A stretch of DNA of 64,000 nt from the NCBI GenBank assembly GCA_945868805.1, contig CAMBMO010000003.1, forward strand, positions 124,001 to 188,000, written 5' to 3'. Numbering within the stretch: the first letter of the stretch is position 1; each line of letters starts with the position of its first letter. The notes beneath the pieces were generated by a model that was not told the origin of the DNA, did not search any database, and was given only the letters and a program-made list of their open reading frames with translations. Positions 35,173-43,259 of this stretch are shown here, piece after piece. Source of the DNA: Singulisphaera sp. GP187 (lineage in GTDB: Bacteria; Planctomycetota; Phycisphaerae; Phycisphaerales; SM1A02). Made by a program: the position numbers and the translations under genes.

Positions 35173-35940
35173 GTGTCAACCACCACCACTATGCACCGAC
35201 ACGACGCGAGTACTTCAGCCGCTGGAGCCCAATCAGAAATCCGAACGACCGACATGCGAACGGCGGGTCGTCGAATGACGGTCTGGGCATGCTTTCTTGG
35301 CGGGATGACCGCCGTTGCAGGGATCTTGCTCATCGGTGATAGCGGGGCGCCTTCGGTGGATGCCGCGGTGAGCGCGGAAGTTCACCGTCAGACCCAGATC
35401 GCTCCGTTGACGATCCTCCCGCGCGATGTTCCGATCGTTCCTGGACAGTGGCAAGCGATCGTCATCCACCACTCCGCAACTCCAGCCGGCGACTCGATCA
35501 CGCTCGATCGGAATCACACTTCGGCAGGTCTCGCCGGCCTCGGCTATCACTTCGTCATAGGCAATGGCCAAGGGCTTGGCGACGGACTTGTCGAGATCGG
35601 CTATCGGTGGAATCGCCAGTTGCCCGGAGCCCATGTCGCTTCTGCAAATGCGGGATCACCATTCGAAAGCGCCAACGAAATCAGGCAGACCAGCCTCTCG
35701 AAGTCGGATGCCGACCAATACAACCGCCATTCGATCGGGATCTGCTTGATTGGAAACGGGAATCGACGCGAATTCACTGACCGCCAGATTCACGAATTGG
35801 TAACGATTGTCCGCGCATTGCAGGACCAACTGGGGATTCCCGCCTCTGCCGTTTATCTTCACTCGGATCTCTCGACAATCGAGAGCCCTGGGAAGTTCTT
35901 CCCGACAGCCGAATTCGAAGCACAAATCCTTCGTCGATGA
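35173..35940 (+). CDS. N-acetylmuramoyl-L-alanine amidase-like protein (Amidase_2/PGRP fold)
   Basis: 255 residues. GTG 35173 has GGAG six nt upstream. A membrane anchor or signal (VWACFLGGMTAVAGILLI) at about 37-54 is followed by the amidase domain: VIHHSA with the first zinc His, GLGYHFVIGNG, the PGRP-like RHSIGICLIGNGN, and YLHSDLSTIESPGKFFP with the second His and the Lys near the third ligand position. The enzyme would cleave the amide between muramic acid and L-Ala in peptidoglycan on the outer face of the membrane. Confidence 0.88.
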   Translation: MSTTTTMHRHDASTSAAGAQSEIRTTDMRTAGRRMTVWACFLGGMTAVAGILLIGDSGAPSVDAAVSAEVHRQTQIAPLTILPRDVPIVPGQWQAIVIHHSATPAGDSITLDRNHTSAGLAGLGYHFVIGNGQGLGDGLVEIGYRWNRQLPGAHVASANAGSPFESANEIRQTSLSKSDADQYNRHSIGICLIGNGNRREFTDRQIHELVTIVRALQDQLGIPASAVYLHSDLSTIESPGKFFPTAEFEAQILRR

Positions 35941-36153
35941 GTGCGGGATGCCCCTCGAAAGGGTGGCGCCACAGCCATTTTTCCAAAATCGTGCAGAAGA
36001 GTCGACTTGTGGTCCGTGTTGGTTATATTCTGCAGATCTATGCTTACCCTTTCGCTCGATTTGATGTTTTTCGTTCCGAGCGGTCTCGAAATTTGGGCTG
36101 ACTTGCCAGGCTTCCATGGTCGCCGAAGCATTTAAGAGAGGCTGTCGTCCATA
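35941..36153. promoter_or_regulatory. Intergenic region with a candidate promoter for the kinase gene
   Basis: 213 nt between the amidase and kinase genes. TCGACT at 36002-36007 and TATATT at 36024-36029 are 16 nt apart, a plausible sigma-70 promoter with four and five matches to consensus. It would give a leader of about 120 nt. No hairpin with a T tract follows the amidase stop. Nothing else is evident. Confidence 0.35.
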
Positions 36154-37014
36154 GTGAGCACGAAGTTGATGATTGACGATCTGTTTGGGTACAAGGTGGT
36201 GGCGTTGCTCGGCGAGGGCGCTCGAAGCAAGCTCTACGCCATCAAAGACCGCCAGACGGGGGCGACCTATACGCTCAAACATGTCGTTTTCGATGAGTCG
36301 CGTGATAAGGACGACCGGTTCCTCAAGCAGGTCGAAACCGAGTACACGGCGCTTCGCGAGCTTGATCACCCATCGATTCGCCGGATGATCGCGATCAAGC
36401 GCGAGCGACTGATCGTGAAGGTGACTGAGGTTGGGCTCGTATTGGAAATGGTCGATTCTGCGACGATCGAAGAAGACCCACCGAAGCTCCTGAGAGACTT
36501 TGTCCGGATCTTCGCGGAAGTCGCGGAGGGTCTTGCGCACATGCACGAAAGGGGTTTCGTCCACGCCGACATGAAGACGGGCAACATCATGATGCCCGAG
36601 GGTCGTGCGAGCGCAAAGATGGCGAAGATCATTGATCTTGGCCAGTCTTGCAAGATTGGCACGATCAAGCCAAGATTTCAAGGATCCCCTGGATATATGG
36701 CGCCCGAACAGGCCGCGAAAGAAGCAATCGTCGAGCGAACCGATGTCTACAACTTTGGCGCAACGATGTATCGAGCCCTCGTTCGTGACTATGCGGAGAC
36801 CGTCCTTGTTCCAGGGCAGAGCAAGTCGCGCAAGCCAGAACAGGTTCCCGCGACAGTTCCGGCATCGGAGCGGATTCCAGGGCTGAGTAGCGTTCTCTCC
36901 GATCTCATCTTGGAGTGCCTGCATCTTCAGATCGACAAGCGAGTCGCCTCGATGCAGAAAGTCGCGATGCGCCTCCGTGCGCTTGAACTGAATGTGCCGA
37001 ACATATCGATCTGA
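36154..37014 (+). CDS. Serine/threonine protein kinase, cytoplasmic
   Basis: 286 residues from GTG 36154, a bare kinase domain without transmembrane or sensor parts. The P-loop is LLGEGARSKLYAI (18-30), the ATP Lys is Lys42 in TLKHV, the aC Glu is in VETEY (60-64), the catalytic loop is HADMKTGN (137-144), the metal motif is DLG (161-163) and the APE region is YMAPEQ. The HRD Arg is replaced by Ala and DFG reads DLG; the catalytic Asp and metal Asn and Asp remain, so activity is likely. Loss of the HRD Arg suggests it does not need activation-loop phosphorylation (inference). Targets unknown. Confidence 0.9.
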   Translation: MSTKLMIDDLFGYKVVALLGEGARSKLYAIKDRQTGATYTLKHVVFDESRDKDDRFLKQVETEYTALRELDHPSIRRMIAIKRERLIVKVTEVGLVLEMVDSATIEEDPPKLLRDFVRIFAEVAEGLAHMHERGFVHADMKTGNIMMPEGRASAKMAKIIDLGQSCKIGTIKPRFQGSPGYMAPEQAAKEAIVERTDVYNFGATMYRALVRDYAETVLVPGQSKSRKPEQVPATVPASERIPGLSSVLSDLILECLHLQIDKRVASMQKVAMRLRALELNVPNISI

Positions 37015-37077
37015 TTCATGTTTGTTCATGATCGATTGATGATCCGCTGATGGCGATCGCTTGGATAACCTAGTCGT

Positions 37078-39321
37078 GTGTTGAGATTCACGGGATTCCA
37101 CTTCGTCGTCGCACTCGCGACGATGATTAATCTTTCGCCATGCGCTGCATTGGGGTACCAAGCTGATCCACCGATCGAGCAGGCGATCGACGGTCCGGTC
37201 GTCGATATCCAATCTGCCCTTGCCTTGGAAGCGCGCGTCAAGCTCGCCCATGCAAGGTCGCTCCCGACAAGCGTGGGAGTGGAAATCATGGACTCGCTGA
37301 TGCCCGTTTCAAGCGGGAGTGGCACGATCATCTCGAAGGACGGTTGGATCCTGACGGCGGGTCATGTCTGCGGGCTGCCGGACCAGGATGTCACGATCCA
37401 CTTCTGTGATGGCAGGACGGTCAAGGGGAAGACGGTCGGACTTCACTGGGACGGTATGCAAGACTGCGGAGTCGTGCGATTTGATCCAAGTGGCATCGAT
37501 TTCGAGAGTGCTCAGATCAAGGTTGCCGAACTGGGTTCGATGGAGAGCGTCGAGATCGGCGACTGGGTCATCGCAATGGGGCACACATTCGGTATCGAGA
37601 AGGATCCCTTTCGCCCGCCCGTCCTGCGACTTGGTCGAGTGACCGGACTCAGCGACAGTGTGATCAATATGGACGCGCCGTTGTCATCGGGAGATTCTGG
37701 CGGTGGAGTCTTCGACCTAGATGGTCGGCTCATCGGGATCAACGCATCGGCCGGTCCAGAACCCGACTTAAATTCAGCAACGACCATCGACTTCGCAAAG
37801 ATCCACCTGAGCGACATGCAACAGAAGGCTGCAACGGGCAAGAACGCCGACGAGGAGCGCGAGGCGAAGGGTCGCAAGGCTGCGTCAAAGCAATTGGAAA
37901 TGAAAATCCCGGCGCGCAACGGCCCACGCAAGGGAGAGTCGCAGATCACCAAGGGAATTGCACCTGTTGTCGACAACGCAATTCTGATGACCGTCGAAGT
38001 TTTCGTTGACGGAAGGCTTGTCGGATTCGGAACTGTCGCCGATGAAAACGGCTTCATCCTCGCGAAGGCATCTGATGTTGGAATGACGAGCGCGAACCTC
38101 ATGATCGCCCTGCCCGATGGGCTGACGGTGGGCGGACGGCGAATGGCGGTCGATCCCGACCTCGACCTTGTGCTCATCGCCACCGACGAAGCCATGGATG
38201 CACCGATGTTTGCTGTCGAGGTTTCGCCCGCAGTCGGATCGCTCCTCGTGACAGTAGGTCGCGATGGATTCCCGGCGGCGTTGGGAGTGCGGAGTCTCGA
38301 TGAGTATCGCCCGGGGCGAAGCGATGTGACCGCGTCGTATCTGGGACTTCGCGTGCGACCGATCACGCCGGAAGAACGTACTGAACACGGCGAGCGAAAT
38401 GGCGTGATTGTGATGATGGTCTCTGCGAGTTCACCTGCGGCACGGGCTGGGCTTGCAGTCGGCGATTTCGTGACGACAATCGGGGGAAAGCTGATCCAGA
38501 ATCAACCCGAACTCGGCGAAGAAGTGCGACGCCACGCAGCTGGAGAGATCATCGAGATCATCCGAATCAAAGAGGATCGAGAAGAGAAACTTCGTGCGCG
38601 GCTAGGGTCGCGTCCGAACTCGCATGGTCCGAGTCCTTCGACGCCGCATTTCCCGGCGAGTCGTCGCTCAAGCGGATTCGGTCCAGTCATTCAGCACGAC
38701 ACCGCCCTGCGTGCGGATCAAATCGGCGGACCGATCGTCGATCTCGACGGAAACATCGTTGGGATCAATATCGCGCGTGCGGATCGAACGAAGAGCTACG
38801 CGCTTTCGGCGGCGGTCGTCAAGGGCGCGATTGATCGTCTCATGGCGCAGGCGAAAGAGCGAACGGAGCCACTCCCACTGATCGATCCGCTGAACACGGG
38901 GATGGTTATCCGAGAGGAAAAGTCCGTCACTCGATTGAATGCGAACACAGCCGAAATCATCGGAACAAGATTGCGCTTCGCGCAGAAGGTCGACACTCTG
39001 GGCGCCCTGGAGCTCTGGATCGATGCAAACGATTCAGCTCGGTGGCTCGTGGAGTTCACGACGCCGGGCGAGTATTCCGTGACGGTCTTCCAGTCGTGCC
39101 TCGAAGAACATGCTGGACAGGACTTCGCGGTGCAGTTGGGCGCAACGCAACTGCCCGGAAAAACGAGGGCCACTGCGGATCTTTCGGACTTCGAAGCAGT
39201 CGATATTGGATCGATCCATGTCGAAACTCCTGGAAGAGCGATCATCGAAATCAAGACGGGTGGCCGACTGAAGGGACCGCTCATGAACTTGCACGCAATC
39301 GAACTCAAGAGGAAGAGCTGA
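37078..39321 (+). CDS. Multidomain secreted trypsin-like serine protease with PDZ domain
   Basis: 747 residues from GTG 37078, with a signal peptide (VVALATMINLSPCAALG). Protease domain 1 has His96 (TAGHV), Asp129 (MQDCGVV) and Ser207 (SGDSGGG). A second trypsin-like domain at about 300-420 (GFGTVADENGFIL, LDLVLIATD) lacks the triad. A PDZ domain follows (VSASSPAARAGLAVGDFVTTI, about 440-500), then a fragment resembling the end of a protease domain (IGGPIVDLDGNIVGINIARA) without the Ser. The C-terminal 110 residues form a beta-rich domain (LELWIDANDSARW, AIIEIKTGG) resembling carbohydrate-binding modules. It is probably periplasmic or exported, with one active site. Confidence 0.88.
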   Translation: MLRFTGFHFVVALATMINLSPCAALGYQADPPIEQAIDGPVVDIQSALALEARVKLAHARSLPTSVGVEIMDSLMPVSSGSGTIISKDGWILTAGHVCGLPDQDVTIHFCDGRTVKGKTVGLHWDGMQDCGVVRFDPSGIDFESAQIKVAELGSMESVEIGDWVIAMGHTFGIEKDPFRPPVLRLGRVTGLSDSVINMDAPLSSGDSGGGVFDLDGRLIGINASAGPEPDLNSATTIDFAKIHLSDMQQKAATGKNADEEREAKGRKAASKQLEMKIPARNGPRKGESQITKGIAPVVDNAILMTVEVFVDGRLVGFGTVADENGFILAKASDVGMTSANLMIALPDGLTVGGRRMAVDPDLDLVLIATDEAMDAPMFAVEVSPAVGSLLVTVGRDGFPAALGVRSLDEYRPGRSDVTASYLGLRVRPITPEERTEHGERNGVIVMMVSASSPAARAGLAVGDFVTTIGGKLIQNQPELGEEVRRHAAGEIIEIIRIKEDREEKLRARLGSRPNSHGPSPSTPHFPASRRSSGFGPVIQHDTALRADQIGGPIVDLDGNIVGINIARADRTKSYALSAAVVKGAIDRLMAQAKERTEPLPLIDPLNTGMVIREEKSVTRLNANTAEIIGTRLRFAQKVDTLGALELWIDANDSARWLVEFTTPGEYSVTVFQSCLEEHAGQDFAVQLGATQLPGKTRATADLSDFEAVDIGSIHVETPGRAIIEIKTGGRLKGPLMNLHAIELKRKS

Positions 39322-39322
39322 T

Positions 39323-39793
39323 ATGGCGACTGAACTCTCCGACCACTGGCATTTACGGTTCCTCGAACTCGCTGGGAGGATCGGTACCTGGAGCAAAGAT
39401 CCTTCCCGAGGTGTGGGTGCTGTCATCGTCTCACCCGCCAAGCAGATCGTGAGCACCGGCTTCAATGGACTTCCGCAAGGAATCGCTGATCATCCGGACC
39501 GGCTTGCGCGCCCCGCGAAGTACGACCTCGTCTGCCATGCCGAACTCAACGCAATTGTGCAGTGCGCGCGAAACGGAGTGAGCCCAATCGGCTGCACGAT
39601 GTACAGCACCTTCAGTCCGTGCGTGCAGTGCGCGCTCGCGATCATTCAGGCGGGACTCGTTGGAGTCGTCACCTACGAAGCCGCGGGTGGCGACGAGCAT
39701 TGGACAAAGTCGCTCGCACTCGCGCGCGAATTGTTTGATGAGGCCGGAGTGCGGTACAGGACCTTTGCACCGTCTGTACCCTCTCTGGGATGA
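39323..39793 (+). CDS. Deoxycytidylate/cytidine deaminase family protein
   Basis: 156 residues. The zinc site is complete: CHAELNAI supplies His and the catalytic Glu, and FSPCVQCAL supplies two Cys. The N-terminal FNGLPQGI and YEAAGGDEHW fit dCMP deaminase, which makes dUMP for thymidylate synthesis. It starts 1 nt after the protease stop and overlaps the next start (ATGA). Other members of the ComE/dCMP deaminase family cannot be excluded. Confidence 0.88.
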   Translation: MATELSDHWHLRFLELAGRIGTWSKDPSRGVGAVIVSPAKQIVSTGFNGLPQGIADHPDRLARPAKYDLVCHAELNAIVQCARNGVSPIGCTMYSTFSPCVQCALAIIQAGLVGVVTYEAAGGDEHWTKSLALARELFDEAGVRYRTFAPSVPSLG

Positions 39794-40743
39794 AGAAGTT
39801 TTCCAAGACATTTCTTGCGGGAGTTGCGTGTGGAACGGTCATGTGCGCGACGCTCGCAGCAGCGATTGGCGCAGCGTCGAGGCAGGCGACTACGCCCGCC
39901 CCGGCTGGACAAGCGGTTCCACCACAAGCAGTAACGCAAGCGCCTGTCGGACCTATCACGCCTGCTGGAGCGGACGACGGACAGGCGCTCGCCCAACTCA
40001 GTCAACTCGTCGGAACGTGGTCGGTCCAAGGGTCGGCGACCGCGGCGGATGGTTCGACGAGCGGTCCATTTACTGGCGAGAGTCAATTCGGATGGACGCT
40101 CGGCGGAAACTTTCTTTCGGGAGATCATGTCTTGTGGAACGCACAGGGTGAGGCACTCCAGACGATGGATGTCATGGGATTCACTCCTGGAGTTGGATTC
40201 ACTCGCAGCGAGATCACCAATGGCGATCGGTCGATGTTCCTCTCAACGGGCATCTATGACGGCGCAGCGCGGGCGATCACATTCGCGACATCGAACTCGT
40301 TGCTGACACCAGATGGCAAGTCGCGGTCACTTTCGACTTCGTACTTCTTTGGCTTCGATGGATCGATCACCTGGGAGACAAGATTCCAAATCAACGATGA
40401 ATCCGCTGGATCAGTTCGCCTGACGCTCACAAGAACGAGCGCTACCCCTGGACTCTCCACGCCTGAGACGGCTTTCGGAGCGCCGATGGTGGTGCAGGGC
40501 GGAACCGACGGTTCGGGCGCAGGCAGAAACTCGTCCGCGAACCCATCCACTCAGTCCGGCAGTTTCATCGTGCAGACTCCGCAGGGAATGGCGGTGACCC
40601 GACCGCCGCAGACACCGGCGGAGAATCAGCAACTCATGTCGGCGATGATGAAGCAGAGACAGCAGATGCAAGCGCAAATGAACTCGATGCAAGGACAAGT
40701 TCCGGACATGTCGAGAACGATGTCGAGCGGAGCCGTCCAGTAG
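39790..40743 (+). CDS. DUF1579-like exported protein
   Basis: 317 residues. Signal peptide (KTFLAGVACGTVMCATLAAA), a Pro/Ala-rich linker (about 30-60), then a beta-barrel-like domain with LVGTWSVQGSA, FTGESQFGWTLGGNFLSGD and TMDVMGFTPGVG, typical of DUF1579 and lipocalin-like folds. The last 90 residues are disordered and Gln/Met-rich (MMKQRQQMQAQMNSMQ). Function unknown. ATGA overlap with the deaminase gene. Confidence 0.8.
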   Translation: MKKFSKTFLAGVACGTVMCATLAAAIGAASRQATTPAPAGQAVPPQAVTQAPVGPITPAGADDGQALAQLSQLVGTWSVQGSATAADGSTSGPFTGESQFGWTLGGNFLSGDHVLWNAQGEALQTMDVMGFTPGVGFTRSEITNGDRSMFLSTGIYDGAARAITFATSNSLLTPDGKSRSLSTSYFFGFDGSITWETRFQINDESAGSVRLTLTRTSATPGLSTPETAFGAPMVVQGGTDGSGAGRNSSANPSTQSGSFIVQTPQGMAVTRPPQTPAENQQLMSAMMKQRQQMQAQMNSMQGQVPDMSRTMSSGAVQ

Positions 40744-40751
40744 AGCTCTCC

Positions 40752-41348
40752 ATGCTGCGATTTGCCCTCTTCATCGCGATCGGTTCGGCGTGGGTCGCGG
40801 CGCTCGTGTTGGTTGGTGCGTACGCGGGTTGGACATTTGTCGCGCTGCAGGGTGTGGGCGTGACGCAGTTGAGTGATCCTGCGTTGACAACGCTCGAGCC
40901 GGCGCTCGGGGTGGTCATGGCGCGATACGTCGGTGGGCAAATCACGCGCGTGCCGTTCGAGATAGTGAACTGGGTGAGTGTTTTTCTTCCGGCGATTCTT
41001 GCAACGCTCGTCGGCGGCATTCCAGCGAAGTGCATTGGGACGGAGGAGGGAAAGAGGCTTCGAAGGTGGCAGTTGGCTGCGGTGATCGCGATTGCGGTGG
41101 CTCTTTTGCTCGCGATCATGTCATTGCAGTCGGGTATCGAGTTGCGCGTTCGTTCGGGTCAGTACTGGATTACTGTTGGCGGGAACGACGCCGCGTTGAT
41201 TGCGACTGCGAAGGCGACTCTCGACGTCGCGCACGGCCGTGCAGAATCGATTTATCTCTCGCTGACCGGGCTTTCGGCTCTCTCGACGGTGCTCGGCGGT
41301 GTCTTCATCGCTCGCCGCAGGTCGATAGTCTCTCGGATACTCATATGA
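40752..41348 (+). CDS. Integral membrane protein of unknown function
   Basis: 198 residues with four probable transmembrane segments (FALFIAIGSAWVAALVLVG, WVSVFLPAILATLVGG, LAAVIAIAVALLLAIM, and LSALSTVLGGVFIARRR at the end). No family recognised. It starts 8 nt after the DUF1579 gene and overlaps the SDR start by ATGA. Confidence 0.75.
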   Translation: MLRFALFIAIGSAWVAALVLVGAYAGWTFVALQGVGVTQLSDPALTTLEPALGVVMARYVGGQITRVPFEIVNWVSVFLPAILATLVGGIPAKCIGTEEGKRLRRWQLAAVIAIAVALLLAIMSLQSGIELRVRSGQYWITVGGNDAALIATAKATLDVAHGRAESIYLSLTGLSALSTVLGGVFIARRRSIVSRILI

Positions 41349-42160
41349 GCAACACAACGAACTCGACTTACCCACTTTCACTTCGCGGGCGCCATGCTCT
41401 TGTCGGAGGTTCGACGCAAGGAATCGGCCGTGCATGCGCAGAAGCATTTGCGCGTGCGGGAGCGTCCGTGACACTTGTGGGTCGCAACCCAGACGGCCTG
41501 AAGCAGGTGCTTGCTGGATTGCACGTTGGTGAAGGCGCGACCCACCGCACGCTCCTCGTGGACTATTCGCATTGGCGTGCAGTTGGAAGTGCGGTCGATG
41601 CACATGTTGCCGCGCATGGCACGGTGCACATCGTGCTTCACAACACCGGCGGGCCTGCACCCGGACCTGCCATCGATGCGACACCGGAAGATTTCTCCAA
41701 GGGATTTGAACTGCATGTACTCACCGGGCAAGCGGTGGTGCAAGCCTGCGCGCCAGGAATGCGAGAAGCGAAGTATGGACGCATCATCAATATCACAAGC
41801 ACCTCGGTGTTGACGCCGATTCGCGGTCTGGGCGTGTCGAATACAATCCGTGCAGCGGTCGCGAATTGGGCTCGAAGTCTTGCAGGCGAGCTGGCGCCCT
41901 TTGGAATTACCGTCAACACGATTCTCCCTGGGTTTACGAGGACGGCGCGACTTGATGCCATCTTCAAAGGTCGTGCCTCGCGGTCTGGTTCGACGGTCGA
42001 CGAAATCGAGCGCGGTGCGATCGCGACAATTCCTGCGGGACGATTGGGCGAAGCGACCGAGATCGCGGCCGTCGCGCTTTTCCTCGCGTCACCTGCGGCG
42101 AGTTATGTCAACGGAGTGAACCTGCCAGTTGATGGTGGCCGAACCGCAGTTCAGAGCTAG
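41345..42160 (+). CDS. SDR-family protein lacking the YxxxK active site
   Basis: About 271 residues. The Rossmann start is HALVGGSTQGIGRACAEAFARAG and the end is YVNGVNLPVDGG, as in classical SDRs of the 3-oxoacyl reductase group. At the active site, however, the Tyr-xxx-Lys is replaced by Ser-Asn-Thr-Ile-Arg within GVSNTIRAAVANWARSLAGE; the catalytic Ser region ITSTSVL remains. This matches a known subgroup whose active site departs from the SDR tetrad. It lies 3 nt upstream of the kynurenine formamidase gene, which suggests a role in the aminomuconate branch (inference). Confidence 0.85.
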   Translation: MSNTTNSTYPLSLRGRHALVGGSTQGIGRACAEAFARAGASVTLVGRNPDGLKQVLAGLHVGEGATHRTLLVDYSHWRAVGSAVDAHVAAHGTVHIVLHNTGGPAPGPAIDATPEDFSKGFELHVLTGQAVVQACAPGMREAKYGRIINITSTSVLTPIRGLGVSNTIRAAVANWARSLAGELAPFGITVNTILPGFTRTARLDAIFKGRASRSGSTVDEIERGAIATIPAGRLGEATEIAAVALFLASPAASYVNGVNLPVDGGRTAVQS

Positions 42161-42163
42161 GTC

Positions 42164-42832
42164 ATGACGGCACGCGGTGAAATCATCGACATCTCGCCGA
42201 TGATTTCAGGGCGGATGGCCGTTTTTCCAGGCGATACGCCGGTGACTCGCGAAGTCGCATTCGACATGAAGCGTGGTGATGCGATCACGCTCAGCGCGTT
42301 GCGCACGACGGTGCATTTGGGATCACATGCTGATGCACCGAGCCACTACGGACTCGACGGGAGGACGATGGAGCAGCAGTCGCTCGCGCTCTACTGGGGA
42401 CTCTGCGAAGTCGTGCGAGTCCGGGCGAGTTCGAGTGTGGATGCGACTGCGCGCCCGATCACGAGAATCTCGCGAGCGGATCTCGACATCGACTCGCAGT
42501 GGATTCCATCAACTGCGCGGCTTCTTATCGCGACGGGTTCGTATCCAGACTGCGACAAGTGGACGGGGAGCTACCTGGCGCTCGAACCAGCCTTCGTCGA
42601 TTGGCTTGCCGACACGGGAGTGCGACTCGTTGGAATAGACACACCGAGCGTCGACACTGCAGATTCGAAAGATCTTCCGGCTCATGCACGATTCTTCGCG
42701 CACGACATGTCGATCATCGAAGGTCTCGTCCTCGCGCATGTCGAGCCGGGCACGTATGAGCTCTGCGCGATGCCACTCAAGTTAGAGGGGTTTGATGGAA
42801 GTCCGGTGAGGGCGGCGCTTCGAAGCGCCTAG
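42164..42832 (+). CDS. kynB: Kynurenine formamidase (cyclase family)
   Basis: 222 residues. The metal motif is HLGSHADAPSH, the KynB HxGTHxDxPxH pattern with Ser for Thr. VFPGDTPVTRE near the start and LVGIDTPSVDTADSKDLPAH are typical of bacterial KynB. It hydrolyses N-formylkynurenine to kynurenine and formate. It overlaps the tail of the converging RidA gene region by none (15 nt apart). Assignment as KynB rather than another cyclase-family hydrolase rests on the motif together with the surrounding kynurenine genes. Confidence 0.9.
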   Translation: MTARGEIIDISPMISGRMAVFPGDTPVTREVAFDMKRGDAITLSALRTTVHLGSHADAPSHYGLDGRTMEQQSLALYWGLCEVVRVRASSSVDATARPITRISRADLDIDSQWIPSTARLLIATGSYPDCDKWTGSYLALEPAFVDWLADTGVRLVGIDTPSVDTADSKDLPAHARFFAHDMSIIEGLVLAHVEPGTYELCAMPLKLEGFDGSPVRAALRSA

Positions 42833-42847
42833 CGCCGAATTGCCCGC

Positions 42848-43249
42848 TCACCCCACCCAGCAGACGGCTTTCACCTCGACCGAGATTGGCGTTGGTAGTC
42901 CAACAATTTCGAGCGTGGTGCGCGTGGGATTCGGATTGCCCGCGCCCGCGAAGTGCTCTGCGTAGATCCGGTTGTATGTCGGGAAGTCGCGCTTCATATT
43001 TGTAAGAAAGACCGTGACATCGACGAGACTCGTCCACTTCAATCCCGCATCCGCGACAACGAGCTTGACGTTCTCGAAGCACGCACGGCACTGCATTTCG
43101 AAATCGAATGGATCGACACCCGGGATGATCGCACTCCCGCGCTGTCGCGGTCCAACGCCACTCAAGAAGACGAAGTCACCCGCCCGCTTGGCATGGGGAT
43201 ACGGACCGACGGGTTCGGGGGCACGAGTGGAATGAAAATCCTGATTCAT
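42848..43249 (-). CDS. RidA-family protein, probable 2-aminomuconate deaminase
   Basis: 133 residues from ATG 43249. The RidA fold shows RAPEPVGPYPHAKRAGDFVFLSG, FENVKLVVADAGLKWTS and a C-terminal PTPISVEVKAVC with the conserved Glu. AmnD-type 2-aminomuconate deaminase belongs to this family, and the gene lies 11 nt downstream of the aldehyde dehydrogenase on the same strand. The specific role is inferred from context. Confidence 0.82.
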   Translation of the reverse strand: MNQDFHSTRAPEPVGPYPHAKRAGDFVFLSGVGPRQRGSAIIPGVDPFDFEMQCRACFENVKLVVADAGLKWTSLVDVTVFLTNMKRDFPTYNRIYAEHFAGAGNPNPTRTTLEIVGLPTPISVEVKAVCWVG

Positions 43250-43259
43250 GGTTGCCTTG

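Noticed and set aside
35656-37251. 531-codon minus-strand open frame
   Set aside because: Antisense to the amidase and kinase genes, both of which have clear motifs; the frame spans their intergenic gap by chance.
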